A stretch of 64,000 nucleotides of DNA from Chaetoderma sp. LZ-2023a (GCA_034401795.1 CM067366.1:81814891-81878890), one strand, 5' to 3'. Numbered from the stretch's first letter, positions 42,624-53,830 are shown. Numbers and translations are program-made. The notes: generated by a model not told the origin, from the letters alone.

Positions 42624-44251
42624 CAGGGGTCGATCTTAACTTTTTGTCACTAGTCCGTCGGACTAGTGATTTTGAAAATAGACTAGTCCACAGATAAAAG
42701 CACTAGTCCTGTTAAAGCAGGTTCGGAAAATCTTACATACCACACAATACATATCCTATGGTATTTACATTTCCCGCCAAAGTTTTTAGTACCCTTATCG
42801 CGTGATTTGATATTGCATACTTAGTTTGGAACCGCTATCAATTCTTTTAGCGCTATCAAATTATATTGTACAGGGAACCAGGTACCACATGTAATTTGTT
42901 GTGTAGTTCCAGTAATCGGCAAATCACGAGTATGAATATATATGCGCAGTCATGACAAATAAGATTTTTTAATTCAATTTCTGAGCGAAATACAGGATTA
43001 ATGCATTGCACATCTTAAATAATACGGGCCATGATCATAAATTTTGGTGCATCTAAGAAGAATTAGCATATTACGTGTTCAAATTGCGTTACTATTTTAC
43101 AAGTCTTGGCAATATCTTGACACGCATGCACATATTTTTATAGCACACTAACCGGGAAGTTAATGCATTCAGAACTGCCGTACCCGTTGCGGTAGCTTGG
43201 TTCCCTGGGGCATTTATTTGGAAACCAGGCTACACAGTGTCATACGCCGTGTAGCTACTATGCGCTGTGATATTTTATCTAAAACAGACTGTTAGACAGA
43301 CAGTCAGTCACTGAATTGGAGTATGTGTAATGGCATAACTTTCTCAGTTCTGACTACCGTCAATTCAAGCCGTAAAATGATTAGATATCGAATTGTGTTG
43401 TCTAGAAAGCATGCTCACAATGTTCTAATTTAATTTAATACATTATATCATAACATTTGTCCCAAAATTGTTTGATATAGACATTACTAAATTCGACACG
43501 ACAATGTTCCTGGATAATAGCACTTCTCATACCCCCCCCTCTAGGACAAAATGAACCAGAAGTTTCAATTCGTCGGGAATGTTGGGAGTGTATATGTTCC
43601 TCTGCAAAATCTGTCATCAGTATACAGTTTAATTGTTAAATGTAGAGTGTACAGATATTCGCGTTGGTTTAATCGTTATACTATATTATACGTAATTTCC
43701 AAGCCATATACATATGCCAGATATGTCCGTATCGGTCAAAATCAATTTTATGAATTCTACATAATTACTGATCAATTCATAAGCCATGCAACTCGGCTAC
43801 TAGGCAATGAGCAATTCTTGTATCCCACTAGGCTGAATTGACCAAGTAATTCGTTTTACGATGTCAGCACTTTTGCATACATTAAACAATTTTGCAATTC
43901 AGTTGTTTTTGGATCTTTTATATCCTATCATATAGAAACCGAAAAAAGCCGAGCGTGAATTAAAAGCAAACGCTCCGGAATGGGTTCCGACTATGAACGG
44001 GCACTGCTATCATAGATTTTAACATATATAACTTCTGCGGTAATTTTAAGCAGGTAAGCTTGCGTGCTTGCAAGAAACTTATGCATTAGTTTTCTCAACA
44101 TCATCGAATATTTTGTTTTTGCGAGTCTAACGAATAATTTTGACAGAAATTTTGTACTAGTCCACCGGACTTGTGACCAACAGGCTATAAGTAGTCCGTA
44201 TGAGAATCAGTTAGTCTCGAACTAGCGGACATAACTAGAGATCGAACCCTG
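42624..44251. mobile_element. 1.63-kb DNA transposon with ACTAGTCC-rich ends
   Basis: It sits inside a P5 hairpin. ATAAT is present directly before (42619-42623) and after (44252-44256). Ends are inverted: CAGGGGTCGATCTTAA at left and CAGGGTTCGATCTCTA on the complement of the right end. Just inside are self-complementary words (ACTAGTCCGTCGGACTAGT; right-end ACTAGTCCACCGGACTTGT). No transposase is recognised; the 96-residue open frame at 43551-43841 has no known motif. The CAGGG ends resemble hAT elements, but the flanking match is five bases, not eight. Confidence 0.75.
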
Positions 44252-44320
44252 ATAATGTTCCAAATATTCAACAGTAGGTTTTAAGTTATTTCTGAGCTGT
44301 AGCATAACTATTACCAATTA
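44252..44320. repeat. P5 palindromic element, right part
   Basis: ATAATGTTCCAAATATTCAACAG completes the arm that began GTTGAATATTTTGGCAT on the other side of the inserted element. Confidence 0.65.
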
Positions 44321-44354
44321 TGACAAAGTCTATAATATAAGGAATTATAGGTAT

Positions 44355-44445
44355 GATATTTTGAAACTAATTTGACTCAAAGCTGTTGCTGCTTAAGAGC
44401 TTTCCAGTCCACTTAGTCTAAAATTTTCAGCAGATTACCTGTTAC
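44355..44445. repeat. Degenerate P2/P6 hairpin
   Basis: GATATTTTGAAACTAATTTG facing AGTCCACTTAGTCTAAAATT around GCTGTTGCTGCTTAAG. Confidence 0.5.
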
Positions 44446-44562
44446 CTGTATAACTCTCTTTCATATTAACATGCCTAGATTTTTTTAACTGATGTTTTTA
44501 AAATGCCTCACTCTTTTGGCCATAAAGAACTGCATTTACTTGTATTGACCTTTTAGTGTCAA

Positions 44563-44662
44563 GCTGGACAAAACCCACGTATTCCCTGGTAGTGGTCAAG
44601 CTGGACAAAACCCACGTATTCCCTGGTAGTGGTCAAGCTGGACAAACCCACGTATTCTCTGG
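44563..44662 (+). repeat. ~38-bp tandem repeat, three units
   Basis: Three copies of GTCAAGCTGGACAAAACC followed by CACGTATTCCCTGGTAGTG; the third is slightly shorter and runs into a P1 element. Confidence 0.9.
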
Positions 44663-44850
44663 TCTTGAGGAATGTACATTTACAGGCTGAGAGTAGATGA
44701 TCGTTGAAAATTTATAACTGAAATATCTGGGTCATTCATTGACTGAGCCAGTGATCTAGTGATAAGATTTCAAAAGTAGTCATTTCTTGGCTTGCAAATT
44801 GACATTCACGAAATAAAAATGTCAGTTTTATTGACAATTAAATTTCTGGC
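44655..44850. repeat. P1 palindromic element, diverged
   Basis: CTTGAGGAATGTACATTTAC, then arms TTTATAACTGAAAT and TCTAGTGATAAGATTT, with a GGCTTGCAAATTGACAT right arm. Confidence 0.65.
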
Positions 44851-45157
44851 CCTTAGGTTACAAGATGACACATTCACAAAATATTGTACATTAATGATCT
44901 ACATAATTACATTGATTCTATTTCTGAAAAGCCAAAGAATTAAATTACAAAACTAAATAATGATTAAAGTAATTAATATGTCTTCCTTTTTCATGTTTTT
45001 AATAATTAACTGCTGTACAAGAAAGTTTAAGACAGTGTTATCTGATTGTTATATTATTTTGATTTACATTTTAATTTATTTGAACAGTATTTTAATTTCT
45101 ACCATTCAGTTCAATTGGTTTATTAAAATCTTTTACCGTTGTAAAGTGTACTAAATA

Positions 45158-46818
45158 TACACCTGTGCAAAAGTTAAGCACCACCCTATTTTTACGCACA
45201 TGCGAGGGTATATTCATGTGCTATGAAGAAAGCAATAGCATAAACATTTATGTACCCATCCATCTTAGTGCAAGAGGTAATAATGCAACTAGAGGAATGC
45301 TGATTATGATGGTGGGGAAACACTGTATGTTTTTGTTTGAACTTGAAAACGAGGCCTGAATATGGTTACGTTGACACAACTGACAACTATTGCCCTACAG
45401 TTGACACACGTGGCTAGATTGTCATTAATGGTGTCTGAAAACGAAGTTTAACATCTGTGCACGAGTTTGAGACTGTCATTATTAATACCGGGTATATCCA
45501 CCTTGTGCCTGGATGACGGCCTGGACACGACGTCTCATGCTGGTCACCAACCGACTGATACGCCATTGTGGTATTCGTTGCCATTCAAGATGGAGTGCGT
45601 CTGTTAATTCCTGTAGGTTCTGCACAGGACGATCCCTCCTTCTCACCATGTTTCCCAGAATGTCCCAGATATGCTCAATAGGGTTCATGTCAGGGCTCCT
45701 TGCTGGCCATGGTAGGGTTTCGATGGCATTCTGGCGGAGGTATTCATGCACAGCTCTAGCACGATGTGGTCGGGCGTTGTCATCCATGAATATAGGGTGG
45801 GTTCCAGGTGCATGATTTACAAAATGAGGGACCACAACTCTATCCAGTATGGAATCTTGATATCTTTGTCCATTTAGTGTTCCAGGTACAGTCAACAGAT
45901 CCAGCTTACAATCAAATGAGATGCACCCCCATATCATAACGGAACCTCCACCAAATGGAACTTCTTCTATGATGTTACGTTGGTCGTACGCTGTGCGTCT
46001 GGACCTCCATACACGAGTTCGACCATCTGTGGCATGAAGCAGGAACCGACTTTCATCGGACCAGTGTACCCGTCTCCAGGATCTCATGTTCCAGTGTCTT
46101 CTTTCGTTGCACCACCTCAGACGCTCCTCTTTGTGGTGTGCAGTGAGGAGAGGACGTCTGACAGGTCTCCTAGCTTTCATGCCAGCAGCATACAGTCTCC
46201 TTTTGACGGTAGACATTGACACTCTATTGCGCGTTTCCCATTGCTGGCTGAGCACTCTGCTGTTGGTGAATGGAGATCTCCTAACAAGGCGTACTAGGGC
46301 TCGATCATCACGGGCAGTAGTCTTCTTCGGTCTTCCAGATCTAGGCCTGTCCTTCACCTCGTTAGTTTGCCCATGTTTTGCAATCAAACGACTGATTACA
46401 GTATGGTTAATGTTCAGCTGGCTGCCAATCTCTCTGCATGACATACCAGTGGTATGCATGCCTATGATTTGCCATTTCACACGATCACTTAACCTTCGTC
46501 TTGCCATAGCGGTTCACAATCAAGAGCTAATTCTCTCTGTACAAATAAACCACGGTCATGAACACAAAATTCCTAATCTTGTCGCCTAAATCTGTATGTA
46601 ATGTTCTACACCTCAAACTGGACTTTTACATAACTGAACACGTGTGCTGTTTCCTGCCACGCACGGACATCAAGCGGCGTGAAGTCATGCATGCATGTGC
46701 ATTTCGTACTTGGAATTATGGCAGCTAACGCGGGGACAAAAAGTATGGCAGCCTAGTTGTACCATCATGTTTCTACGTTCTATTGTTTTTGCTGGTGCTT
46801 AACTTTTGCACAGGTGTA
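45158..46818 (-). mobile_element. Tc1-type DNA transposon, apparently complete
   Basis: Terminal inverted repeats are identical over 24 bases (45160-45183 and 46793-46816), beginning CACCTGTGCAAAAGTTAAG. TA flanks both ends (45158-45159, 46817-46818), the usual duplication of Tc1/mariner elements. A single uninterrupted transposase gene fills the reverse strand. Identical ends and an open gene suggest a recent insertion. The repeats are short compared with many Tc1 elements; longer or internal repeats were not seen. Confidence 0.92.
45482..46507 (-). CDS. Tc1 family transposase
   Basis: A 341-residue transposase that would bind the terminal repeats and move the element by cut and paste at TA sites. 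The N-terminal half has two helix-turn-helix DNA-binding regions (WQIIGMHTTGMSCREIGSQL; VSMSTVKRRLYAAGMKARR) joined by a GRP linker (RSGRPKK). The catalytic triad is visible: D151 in HWSDESRF, D243 in DDNARPHRA and E278 in MNPIEHIWD, giving DD34E spacing. The ATG at 46507 gives MARRRLSDRVKWQ, a normal start for the family. No stop or frameshift is seen. Length matches typical Tc1 transposases (about 340). Confidence 0.95.
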   Translation of the reverse strand: MARRRLSDRVKWQIIGMHTTGMSCREIGSQLNINHTVISRLIAKHGQTNEVKDRPRSGRPKKTTARDDRALVRLVRRSPFTNSRVLSQQWETRNRVSMSTVKRRLYAAGMKARRPVRRPLLTAHHKEERLRWCNERRHWNMRSWRRVHWSDESRFLLHATDGRTRVWRSRRTAYDQRNIIEEVPFGGGSVMIWGCISFDCKLDLLTVPGTLNGQRYQDSILDRVVVPHFVNHAPGTHPIFMDDNARPHRARAVHEYLRQNAIETLPWPARSPDMNPIEHIWDILGNMVRRRDRPVQNLQELTDALHLEWQRIPQWRISRLVTSMRRRVQAVIQAQGGYTRY

Positions 46819-47845
46819 TATAACAACATCGTAATAATAATTAATCGTATTATTGAGTTGTCATATTTTTGGCATCTTCGCTACTCCAGTGGTTTTTACG
46901 GTAATTGACACACTCCAAACTTCAAAAAGCAATAGTAAAATATACAATTACAACGAATCAATTATGAATTATTTGTTTTTAATATTTTCCAGATTTATTA
47001 TTATTCTTAGTATATAATAATTAATGTAAATGAAATACTTTAGAATAATTTATATCTTTATTTTTTATTGATATCACTATGAATTTGTAGTTTGTGGCAT
47101 GCTATGTACTGATAAAACTGCACAGAATATTCATGTCACTATGTTCAGTAAAATGATTTCATTCAGTATTTTATTCTGTAACACACAAACTCAATTAATC
47201 CAGGCATTATAGATGATGCATGGGCTAGCCATTCAAGGCCAATCAGAAGTGAGTGTGGAACAAATAGGGGAAATACACAAGTCTGCAGCCGCATATCAAC
47301 CAGAAATCACTATTGGGTTGATCATAATGTTTTTATTTACTGTTTATCCATTATAAATACAGATGAAATTTGCAACTTCGTGTATATTACTGCATCATAT
47401 TTATGTATAGAGGTTTGAAAATTACTAAAGAAGTTTTTTGTGGATTAAAGGTTTATTTTTGGCTAAATTGTCTTTACAATTTTACTACGTGACACTTGTC
47501 CAAACTTGATTTGCCCCTCAAATGGCCCTGTAACTGATATTTGGATGACATGATGGGCCGAGTCAGCTCGCCACCCCGGTGAATCATGTTCATCCAAAAT
47601 ATCTCTCACAGGTCTAGCTACGGGTAAGCTCACACACTACTCTCTTATGTTGTTTTTCATGAAAATAGAAATGTTATTGAAGCATACTTACTCAAGACTT
47701 ATATGTTGACATGTCTACTATTGGTACACGCACGATCTATGCTCGCTTCTGATTGGCTGATCCGAGTTCAGTGAATGTTTCCCAGAGGCATCCTTCAGTC
47801 ATTATGCATCAGATGTCTTTATTTATAAGATTAGAAGTTGGTTCT
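46819..47845. other. AT-rich non-coding DNA
   Basis: No exon or repeat recognised. The less AT-rich stretch at 47550-47640 (GTCAGCTCGCCACCCCGG) was examined for an exon and no convincing frame was found. Confidence 0.45.
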
Positions 47846-48058
47846 TTAACTGCGTGCCTGCTGAATTTCTCCTGGTACATTATCCATGGGGGTTTAACTC
47901 TGAATATGCTGAATACTTTGAAGACGTTTTAACTCAAAGTTGTTGCTGGCTAAGCCAATAACAACTTTCATTCAAATTGTTTTCAAAATATTCAGCAGGT
48001 CCAAAGCTAATGCCCATTGAATATATTTCCCGGTGTCTTGCAGCAGTCAAACAGTGTG
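47846..48058. repeat. P3 palindromic element
   Basis: Starts TTAACTGCGTGCCTGC. The hairpin (about 47908-47997) reads TCAAAGTTGTTGCTGGC facing its complement; the right part has CGGTGTCTTGCAGCAGTC. Confidence 0.75.
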
Positions 48059-48329
48059 AGAAAATGTTTAGTTAATAGCAAGATCTGATAAAAAGTATAT
48101 CTAATAATACTTGTTCCGTCATTTTCTGTCACAATCGAAAGTTTTAATGTCTAATTCTGTCATTGAAAACACACTTGTGAAAAAAGGCATAGTTAAAGAG
48201 ATGTTTGTTTAGGGATGCTGAAGCCGCTAATGTATCTCAACATCTCAATCAGCATCGCGTTCTCTAGCAGTATCCAACCTCAAATTCACAAGATGTTTTA
48301 GATGGAGATACGTTATCTAATTATTAAGA
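48059..48329. other. Non-coding DNA
   Basis: Nothing recognised. Confidence 0.35.
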
Positions 48330-48425
48330 AATTTGCTTGAGTATTTTGAGAGCAATTTGACTAATGAGTGATAGAGCTACTTTCCGTCAATGTGTTCTCA
48401 TAATATTCAGCTTGAGCTTATCTAT
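48330..48425. repeat. P3-like hairpin, decayed
   Basis: TTGAGTATTTTGAGAGCAA facing TGTTCTCATAATATTCAGC around a short, poorly paired centre. Confidence 0.5.
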
Positions 48426-48859
48426 GCGTACCAATAGAATAAAACAGGTTTTTGAGGTGACCAGAACATTGTGGTGAATCAATTTGCCCAAAATACTCAG
48501 ACATCCAATAATAATCCCGGTTTTATGTTATTTACTGATTGTCGCAATATTTAAGAATACACGTCTATTTGAAAGGTGATGTTTAATCTGCCACCTAGCT
48601 TGCCCTACATGTTTTGTAGACAAACACTTGTGTCATGTGATAGTTAGGTATTCTAGCCACTAATAAATTACCTTGCTTATAGTAGGAAGTAGAAATTGCT
48701 TCATAGTTAAACTAATGGTAAAATGTATCTAAAAATTATTGTAAAGTATATTAAAATATGCTGCTTTAGATTATATAGAATGTAGTAAGAAAATGTTATT
48801 ATTACCACACACACCTTCACCCTCCTGTGTCTAATGTTTAAAAAATGATCATCAGTCCA
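48426..48859. other. AT-rich non-coding DNA
   Basis: Nothing recognised. Confidence 0.35.
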
Positions 48860-49030
48860 TCACATCCATCTGTAGGTATGTCTCTATATCCTGAAAATCT
48901 TATTGCTGCAAGTCCTACAGTTTGAGAAAAAAATTATTTGAAACTTGAGAGGACACCACCCAAAGATATGCCTAATGTTAATAGTTTTTTCATCGATTCA
49001 ACCTGTCCATCCGTCAGTACATCCATCTGT
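48860..49030 (+). repeat. Fragment of E3
   Basis: TGCAAGTCCTACAGTTTGAG and CCATCCGTCAGTACATCC match internal words of the E3 repeat at 27834-30536. Confidence 0.5.
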
Positions 49031-49377
49031 ACATGCATCATGAAAATCTGATGTACTCATGTTGTGGGCGTAGGATATGTCGGACTCCGGCTGATTTCTC
49101 TCATCTATATATAATTGACGGAGGCCCTTCCAGGCATCAATATGCTTGAGAATTTGACATCATACAATGGATGATTAAGAACGTCATTCAACATTAAATT
49201 GAGGTCATTTTATCATGTTTACAAATCTCCAAAACGTGAACTACATGGCCTACATATTGAAATTATTATCTGGAGGCTTGTAACAGTCAGACAGTTAATA
49301 GATTAAAGAATAATAGCAGCTTACTTGAATGAATGGTCAGAAAATAAAGTTTATGAGTTCATGCTTTAATTTACTGG

Positions 49378-49583
49378 TTAACTGTCTGCAAACCACCAGA
49401 CAAGAATTTCAATAGGCCATAAGTCTGGATATGCTGAATATTTTGAAAACAATTTCAATGAAAGTTGTTGGTGTCTCAGCCACCAACAACTTTCAGTCAA
49501 ATTGTTTTCAAAATATTCAGCATATCCAGAGTTAGACTCCATGGGAAATGTAGTCTGCAGAAATTCAGCCACCAGACAGTTAA
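49378..49583. repeat. P3 palindromic element, complete
   Basis: TTAACTGTCTGCAAACC at the left and CCACCAGACAGTTAA at the right form terminal inverted repeats. The hairpin occupies about 49430-49520, with arms of around 45 bases. Confidence 0.85.
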
Positions 49584-49740
49584 GACTCTTATTGAAAATT
49601 TGGTACTGGAATGACAGGCTCAGTTACCAAGTCTGTCATTCCAGTGGTAAAATTTCAAAAATAGTCTTCTTAGTCTGCAAATAGACATTTTTTAAGACTA
49701 CTACAGAAGTTCTCCTTTGGTCGGCTTGTCCGCCAACCCA
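49580..49740. repeat. P1 element lacking the left outer arm
   Basis: It begins at the TTAA that closes the P3 element, then GACTCTTATTGAAAATTTGG, the centre GGCTCAGTTACCAAGTC and a full right arm (TAGTCTGCAAATAGACAT). Confidence 0.75.
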
Positions 49741-49789
49741 CACTCATACTGAAGGTGTTCCGAGTCACTTAATTACTTGATGGTCACTA

Positions 49790-49960
49790 CTGGTAAACAT
49801 AACACAAGTCTTCTTATAGATGCCCATTTGCAGGACAAAAGAAAATAATTTCAAAAACTTACCGCCAGTCATTCCAGTTGTATGTTTTTGATAATACACT
49901 TGTTTTCATCTGTAAATGGATAGTTTCCAGTAAAAACTATTGAAGAAGTCATTATTGTCC
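49790..49960. repeat. P1 element, diverged
   Basis: GCCCATTTGCAGGACAAAAG facing TTTTCATCTGTAAATGGA, with the centre reduced to CGCCAGTCATTCCAG. Confidence 0.65.
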
Positions 49961-50079
49961 GCATTGAGCATTAGTGTATATTTAGAAATATTTTGTTGCA
50001 GCTTGCGAATGCTTTTCTTATCTGATGAGCGCGCGCACATCTTTTGTCCTACGTGTAATAAAACTTGAATGCAGGTAAC

Positions 50080-50185
50080 TATGAAGCTTGTTAAATTATT
50101 TGACACCAATTTTACTGAGACCGAAAGCGGTTGCTGACAACATGGTTCACAGCATTCAGCGAGATAGGTGTCAAAATAATAATTA
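50080..50185. repeat. Unassigned hairpin
   Basis: TTATTTGACACCAATTTTAC faces GGTGTCAAAATAATAA around a GCGGTTGCTGACAACATGG centre. Confidence 0.5.
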
Positions 50186-50451
50186 TATATGTATAGCCTG
50201 TCACATGTAATCCATGTATCATGAAATAGATGATTAATGGCGTCTTGTGCTGTTAGATATTAAATCATTTTGTCTGTTTTATTTATGGCCGTTATCTGTA
50301 AATATGAAGCCTTGTAAATTTTATATAGCATACAGAATATATTATATATCTATATATATAACTAAATTGAAGTAAATGCAATAACAGAATGAATAATAAT
50401 TCTCCGTGTATGGGTTGCATGATGTCACCGCATATATAAATCGTCTTATTT
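50186..50451. other. AT-rich non-coding DNA
   Basis: TATATA-rich; nothing recognised. Confidence 0.35.
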
Positions 50452-50669
50452 TTAACTATCTGCCTGCTGAGATTTCTGCAGACTACATTTTCCATGGGGT
50501 TTAACTCTGAATATGCTGACTATTTTGAAAACAATTTGACTGAAAGTTGTTGGTGGCTAAGCCACCAACAACTTTCAGTCAAATTGTTTTCAAAATATTT
50601 GGCAGGTCCCGAGCTATTATTGCCCATTGAAATTGTTGTCTGGTGTCTTGCAGCAGGTCAGACGTTTAA
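50452..50669. repeat. P3 palindromic element, well preserved
   Basis: TTAACTATCTGCCTGC to CAGACGTTTAA. The hairpin arms pair almost perfectly through GTTGGTGGCTAAGCCACCAAC. Confidence 0.85.
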
Positions 50670-50916
50670 GTGATATTTCATGTGTAGGAATAAATATTGT
50701 GTTGTATGACTCGGACATGATAGACGTTCAGTGTTTTCATACACCATGTTAATCATTAAGTCATACAGTACAATGTACATGTTCATTGCTGCTGTAAAAC
50801 TGTTGAGTATGTAAAGTGTTGTCATGGTAATGTGAATTGTGAGTATTAGGTAATGTTATAGTGATGTCACAGTTGGAATGATTTTTCACCCTATAAATCG
50901 TCGTCAAGCGTCGTAA
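50670..50916. other. Non-coding DNA
   Basis: Nothing recognised. Confidence 0.35.
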
Positions 50917-51300
50917 AATTGATGAATCCACTTTTAGTTATGCCTCGCCCATTTCTAGCTAAGCCCGTGTTGGGATCGATAGAATCCTCAATTCCCGGAT
51001 TCCTAATATGAAGGGAACTATACCTGTAGATAAGTTGTTGAATATTTTGAAACTAATTTAACTGGGTGCTGTGTCTGCCTTATGGCAGCAACAGCACCCA
51101 GTCAAATTAATTTCAAAATTTTCAACTGAATGTTTATTAAATAGTATATCTACCAAACGCATACAATTCTTACAATCTGACAGACCTTTCTAGCTTCATG
51201 ACATTCTGTGTCAATTATTATTGTGACATCAGCCTGCATGTGATGCAATTAATTATGATGTCTTAAACTTGATTGACAGATCGGAATCATCCTTTCATCT
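50917..51300. repeat. P2 MITE, ends worn
   Basis: AGCTAAGCCCGTGTTGGG and GGGATCGATAGAATCC precede a good hairpin (about 51034-51124), followed by ACGCATACAATTCTTAC. Confidence 0.75.
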
Positions 51301-51479
51301 TCACGCATTGGATGAAAACAATCTGTCGATAGAGATAGCTGCTATACTGATGGCACATAAATAAAGATTATATCAATGGAGAGGGACCTCATCTGTCACT
51401 GAACTATTTGACGTCATATTCAAATTATGGCAGTTGTTAGCTGACATAACAAGCAAAGGACGTATGTCCAACAAAAAAT

Positions 51480-51640
51480 TGGAAAATGTCCCGACACAGT
51501 CTGAGTTGTATGGCTTTTGTGTACTTACAATTTAATAAACATTCTGTTGAATATTTTGAAACTATTTGGACTGACAGTTGTTGCTGGCCAGTTAAATTTG
51601 TTTCAAAATATTCGGCAATATACCTGAATAGTCAAAGGCT
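51480..51640. repeat. P2 hairpin, centre partly deleted
   Basis: CTGTTGAATATTTTGAAACT, GGACTGACAGTTGTTGCTGG, then directly CCAGTTAAATTTGTTTCAAA: the right arm has lost its inner half. Confidence 0.6.
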
Positions 51641-51892
51641 CAATTCTTCGTAACCAAAATTTTGTTATTAATTTATGTGGAATGAAATCATCATATTTTG
51701 TAAGTTTTAATTTTAAGCATTCTGGTGTGAATGGGTGGCTTTAACTTAAAATTGAGATTCTGGGAATTTTAAGGTTCAAAGTTTTGATATTCAATGTGTA
51801 AAATGTGGGCGTAGTGTAGCTAGGAATGGTTGCCTCTGTTGAAGTGGTTATCACACGCACCTGAAAGGTACAATATAGACCTGTCTGACTGC

Positions 51893-52126
51893 CGTAAGCC
51901 ACCAGACAGTAATTTCAATGGGCAATAACTCTGGAGCTGCTGCAGACTACATTTCCATGGGGTTTAATTCTGGACCTGCTGAATATTTGAAAATAATTTG
52001 ACTGAAAGTTGTTGGTGACTAGGCCCCCAACAACTTTCAGTCAAATTGTTTTCAAAATATTAAGCAGGTCCAGAATTAAACCCCATGGAAATGTAGTCTG
52101 CAGAAATTCAGCGGACAGACAGTTAA
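51893..52126. repeat. P3 palindromic element with extended inverted arms
   Basis: Besides the core hairpin, the outer arms pair (CTGCAGACTACATTTCC and GGAAATGTAGTCTGCAG), so the inverted repeat is about 75 bases per arm. It ends CAGACAGTTAA. Confidence 0.85.
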
Positions 52127-52335
52127 TTGTTAAGGCGGCCAAAAACTTCTTCATTGATATTAAGAAATATATATTTGCAGATTAAGAAGACTAGTCTTGA
52201 AAATATGGAAAATAACAAATGGCTGGCTTGGTTATCGAGACAGTTATTCTAGTGGTAAAATTAAAAAGATACTCTTCTCTGCGCCTGAAAATTGGTAATT
52301 AAATAAAAATTTAGATTTACTTGACCACCAATAGA
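52123..52335. repeat. P1 palindromic element, diverged
   Basis: Begins at the TTAA closing the P3 element; TTTGCAGATTAAGAAGAC and a diverged right arm; centre GGCTTGGTTATCGAGAC. Confidence 0.65.
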
Positions 52336-52362
52336 TTAACTATATACTTGTTTATGTGCGTG

Positions 52363-52566
52363 TTAACCGTTTGCACACTGATGTCAATATTCTATCTTAT
52401 TGTGTCGGTATCAAAGAAACTGGTGTACATTTTTCAACAATTTTGAGGGAAGATGTTGTCTACGACGGCACCATCTCCCACCAAATTTGTTGAAAAATGA
52501 ACACCAGTTCATGTTTTAATTTAATTTGAAAGTTTAAAATTTTGACACCAGAGTCGTAAGGGTTAA
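52363..52566. repeat. P4 palindromic element
   Basis: TTAACCGTTTGCACAC to GTCGTAAGGGTTAA. Arms CATTTTTCAACAATTTTG and CAAATTTGTTGAAAAATG. Homologous to 6384-6600. Confidence 0.8.
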
Positions 52567-52764
52567 CCCTTTGATGACGAAATTTGATCAGGAAAATTAA
52601 AATGTTTCCTTATTGAATGTCCATTTGCAGGCCAAGATATACCTTTTTTTTTAATTTACCACTGGAATGGCTCGAGCCAGTCATTCGTGTGGTAAATTAA
52701 AAAAAATAGTATTCTCATGTCTTGCAAATGGAGGTTCTGGCCGGCTTCGTCTGGACAGAGTTAA
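52563..52764. repeat. P1 palindromic element with matched arm changes
   Basis: Starts at the TTAA closing P4. Arms read TTTTTTTAATTTACCAC and GTGGTAAATTAAAAAAA; most copies have GAAAATTT at that point. The centre is shortened to GGCTCGAGCC. Confidence 0.8.
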
Positions 52765-53108
52765 GTCCTCGGGAGCTTATAAAATATTTAATTTGCATTA
52801 ATTATATAATTAGAAGATTTTGTCAAGCGAACAGCTGAAAAATAAAAACCCAGCAGAGAATATGGTTTTATAACACGTTTTATAGACAAACCTTAACAAT
52901 GCATGATCATAATAATATTAAAATTCAATAAAACATTTCCAATTTGCCGTGTATTGTGATAAAGTTGATTACGCCATGGTTTCTGTCTTCCATATTTTGG
53001 TTGATTTACAATTGTTTTTGTTATTGTTATTTTGTCTAAATAGCAAATTCTATGAGAGGCCATTTATTATAACTGTCCTATGTGGTCACACTTTTTGAAG
53101 GTTAACTC
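52765..53108. other. AT-rich non-coding DNA
   Basis: Nothing recognised. Confidence 0.35.
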
Positions 53109-53345
53109 TTAACCCTTTAACACTCAAATTTGTTCAAGAAAATTAAAATTTTCTCTTCGAAAATGTCCATTTGCAGACCAAGAGAAGACTATATTTGAAA
53201 CTACCACTTGAATGACTGGCTCGGTTATCAAGGCAGTCATTCCAGTGGTAAATTTTCAAAAATAGTCCTCTTGGTCTTTAAAGGGCCATTTCTCAAGACC
53301 AATGCAGGCGCCGTTTCTGGCTGATATGAGTGTTTAAAGAGTCAA
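53109..53345. repeat. P1 palindromic element
   Basis: TTAACCCTTTAACACTC at the left, GAGTGTTTAAAGAG at the right; centre GGCTCGGTTATCAAGGC. Confidence 0.85.
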
Positions 53346-53699
53346 GATGTTTTATGGTTGGTGTGTTACAAATATTCTAATACGTGTCTGCTGATTATTG
53401 TAGCAGATGTTTATATGATCACTACCTACTGATGTTTTCATGTATACTGACTCAATGCGTGTGTTTCACAAGTAATCAAGATGTAACAGACAAATCATGA
53501 ATGGATTAAAATTATATTCAAAAGGCTCAAATTAAACACACTTTCGGATTTTTAACAAACACTGTTTCGATTGTTTTAATTTACATTATTTACATTGTAA
53601 AAATTTTGGTTTTTCAAAACAAGTGCAATGCGCTATATATAGTAACGTGTTGTGACCTTAACGAGCAATCTGGACCACATATTAGGCATGAAATTCATT
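53346..53699. other. AT-rich non-coding DNA
   Basis: Nothing recognised. Confidence 0.35.
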
Positions 53700-53830
53700 A
53701 CAATATTAGAAATATTATTTTGTATAATTTGAAATTAATTTGCCTGGAAGCTATTGACGCATAAGGCAACACTCCTCCAGTCAAATTAATCTCAAAATAT
53801 TCATTTGTTTTCCTGTTTGGTTATCTAGAA
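53700..53830. repeat. P6-like hairpin
   Basis: AATTTGAAATTAATTTGCC faces AGTCAAATTAATCTCAAAA around GCTATTGACGCATAAGGCAAC. Confidence 0.65.

Noticed and set aside
45513-46589. Plus-strand open frames of 79-167 codons
   Set aside because: They are antisense shadows of the Tc1 transposase on the minus strand.
47550-47640. GC-richer patch as an exon
   Set aside because: No frame with plausible splice sites or recognisable residues was found.
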